Source: Rusavskia elegans (Eukaryota; Ascomycota; Lecanoromycetes; Teloschistales; Teloschistaceae). Taken from it: a DNA stretch of 64,000 bases. How positions within the stretch are numbered: the first letter of the stretch is position 1; every line of letters starts with the position of its first letter. The position numbers and the translations under genes were made by a program. Where the stretch lies: contig SAUG01000079.1 in assembly GCA_011316305.1 (NCBI GenBank), positions 18,477 to 82,476 on the forward strand, in the 5' to 3' direction. Positions 62,844 through 64,000 of the stretch are shown here, piece after piece. Below the pieces are notes generated by a model. That model did no database searches and was not told the DNA's origin. It saw nothing but the letters and a program-made list of their open reading frames with translations.

Positions 62844-63914
62844 GATTGCTGATGTGGGAGGATGTTGGAAAGATGGACCGAAGAGAGCAAAGAGAGGCGG
62901 TTTACAGATTATTCTCACTCCCAAGGATGGTCTTGCGAATGAGTTATAACAATTTCACAAGCTGACGAGGTGGCGATCCCAATCGAATCTGTCGAGTCTT
63001 TGTGCCATAACTTTGGCGGCAGAGACAACATGCACCACCAGCAGAACATTGAGTCAAGATCATGTGAAGCCTTCCATTGGGTCGGAGAAAGGTTGGTTGT
63101 TCTTCTACATGATTCATGACTTCTGTCAACAACCACATTGGACCATCATCCAGAATAATGATGGCTTTGGGTGCTTCTCGACCAATCTCGGTGGGCCGCC
63201 GGCTGCTTTCGTTTACGACTCTTTATTTGATCTATCATCTGTGTGCTTAATGGGGAAGCCAGATACGCGACCATATTAGGAAACCTTAGAACCCAGTTTG
63301 GGATGGCATACTGTACGGATTATCTCGGTGTGTAATCACAACTCCGGTACCGGGCTGCGCATGCATACAGCACCTACCTCCATGCATGAGTACATGCATC
63401 ATCAAAAGTGGCTTCATATGGCGCGTGGCCCAAGCTCATGCTTTGGTCAAGAACATACAGGTCTGCCTGCTTTCACGTTGTTTTGTCGGAAAAGAATTCT
63501 ACGTCTCATCCACCAAGGGACGGATTTGCCCGTCTAATTCAGAACAGCTGACTTGAGAATCACGATCGCTTGACTCTTGGACAAGTGTGTCAGCCACATC
63601 AATAGGGCCCCAAGCTCTTGATCGAGGTTCCACGAACTTTGGACCCATGTCAGGCACCTGGACCACCCTGTCGAGTCTCGGACGAAGGCAACGGATAGCA
63701 GAAGCCACAACATTACGGTCTCTCAGCAACTGGGTCTGGACCATGGAACGTCGCGCATACAAACACGTGGATGGTCGTCATCTCCCACGTTGTAAGAATG
63801 GTGGCTTCATTCTGCAGTCTGCTTACTGGCTTGTCTGTCCGGTTCTAGAACAGACGCCCATCGGAGAAACCTTACAGCAGGATGCATACATCTCACCTGT
63901 CACAGACCATATGT

Positions 63915-63915
<1 letters not shown>
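62844..63915. other. Intergenic region, no gene recognised
   Basis: Open frames at 63013-63279 (plus), 63298-63537 (plus) and 63499-63762 (minus) lack recognisable domains or splice support. Base composition is normal. Confidence 0.45.

Positions 63916-64000
<85 letters not shown>
63916..64000 (+). repeat. Poly-C run, at least 85 bases, reaching the window end
   Basis: Every base from 63916 to 64000 is C, counted directly, with a sharp junction after ATGTT. A tract of this length is atypical for fungal genes or telomeres and may be an assembly or sequencing artefact. Confidence 0.95.

Noticed and set aside
63916..64000. Poly-C as a telomere
   Set aside because: Fungal telomeres are TTAGGG/CCCTAA-type repeats; the run here is pure C.
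1..64000. tRNA genes and CRISPR arrays
   Set aside because: No cloverleaf with A and B boxes and no spaced direct-repeat array was found by eye; CRISPR is not expected in a fungus.

Overview
This is nuclear DNA of a filamentous ascomycete (Pezizomycotina); the class cannot be fixed from the window. The evidence is protein-coding genes with 45-90 nt GT-AG introns, a fungal-type Dicer, short gene spacing, and two AT-rich blocks that carry the footprint of repeat-induced point mutation (RIP): CpA and TpG almost gone, TpA in excess, CpG kept.

Layout. 0.3-1.1 kb: a broken copy of a cysteine-rich, single-pass membrane protein gene. 1.9-7.65 kb: a complete but dead Copia LTR retrotransposon with a 5-bp target duplication. 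7.85-9.13 kb: an unrecognised gene interrupted by one stop. 10.8-11.7 kb: an intact paralogue of the first gene, with the same intron positions. 12.0-30.5 kb: an 18.5-kb RIP block containing a dead Ty3/Gypsy element (21.7-29.1 kb, minus strand) inserted into an older repeat I could not identify.

30.8-62.8 kb is ordinary gene-rich sequence: a short-chain dehydrogenase; BCD1 (box C/D snoRNP assembly), whose first intron has a GC donor; a DENN-domain protein; TAP42; Dicer-like 1 (16 exons); ribose-5-phosphate isomerase and the NEDD8-activating enzyme regulatory subunit (divergent pair); a TBC RabGAP; a kinesin-4-like motor; and a small secreted DUF3237-type protein. The window ends in at least 85 consecutive C residues.

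Most of these genes are housekeeping and do not form a cluster. The common theme is genome defence: the sequence records intense RIP of transposons, and an intact Dicer-like gene lies about 10 kb from the larger RIP block. DENN and TBC proteins are opposite regulators of Rab GTPases, but no partnership can be read from this sequence. I found no tRNA, rRNA or CRISPR array. Exon boundaries come from splice signals, reading-frame continuity and remembered family patterns; none was tested against transcripts or a database.
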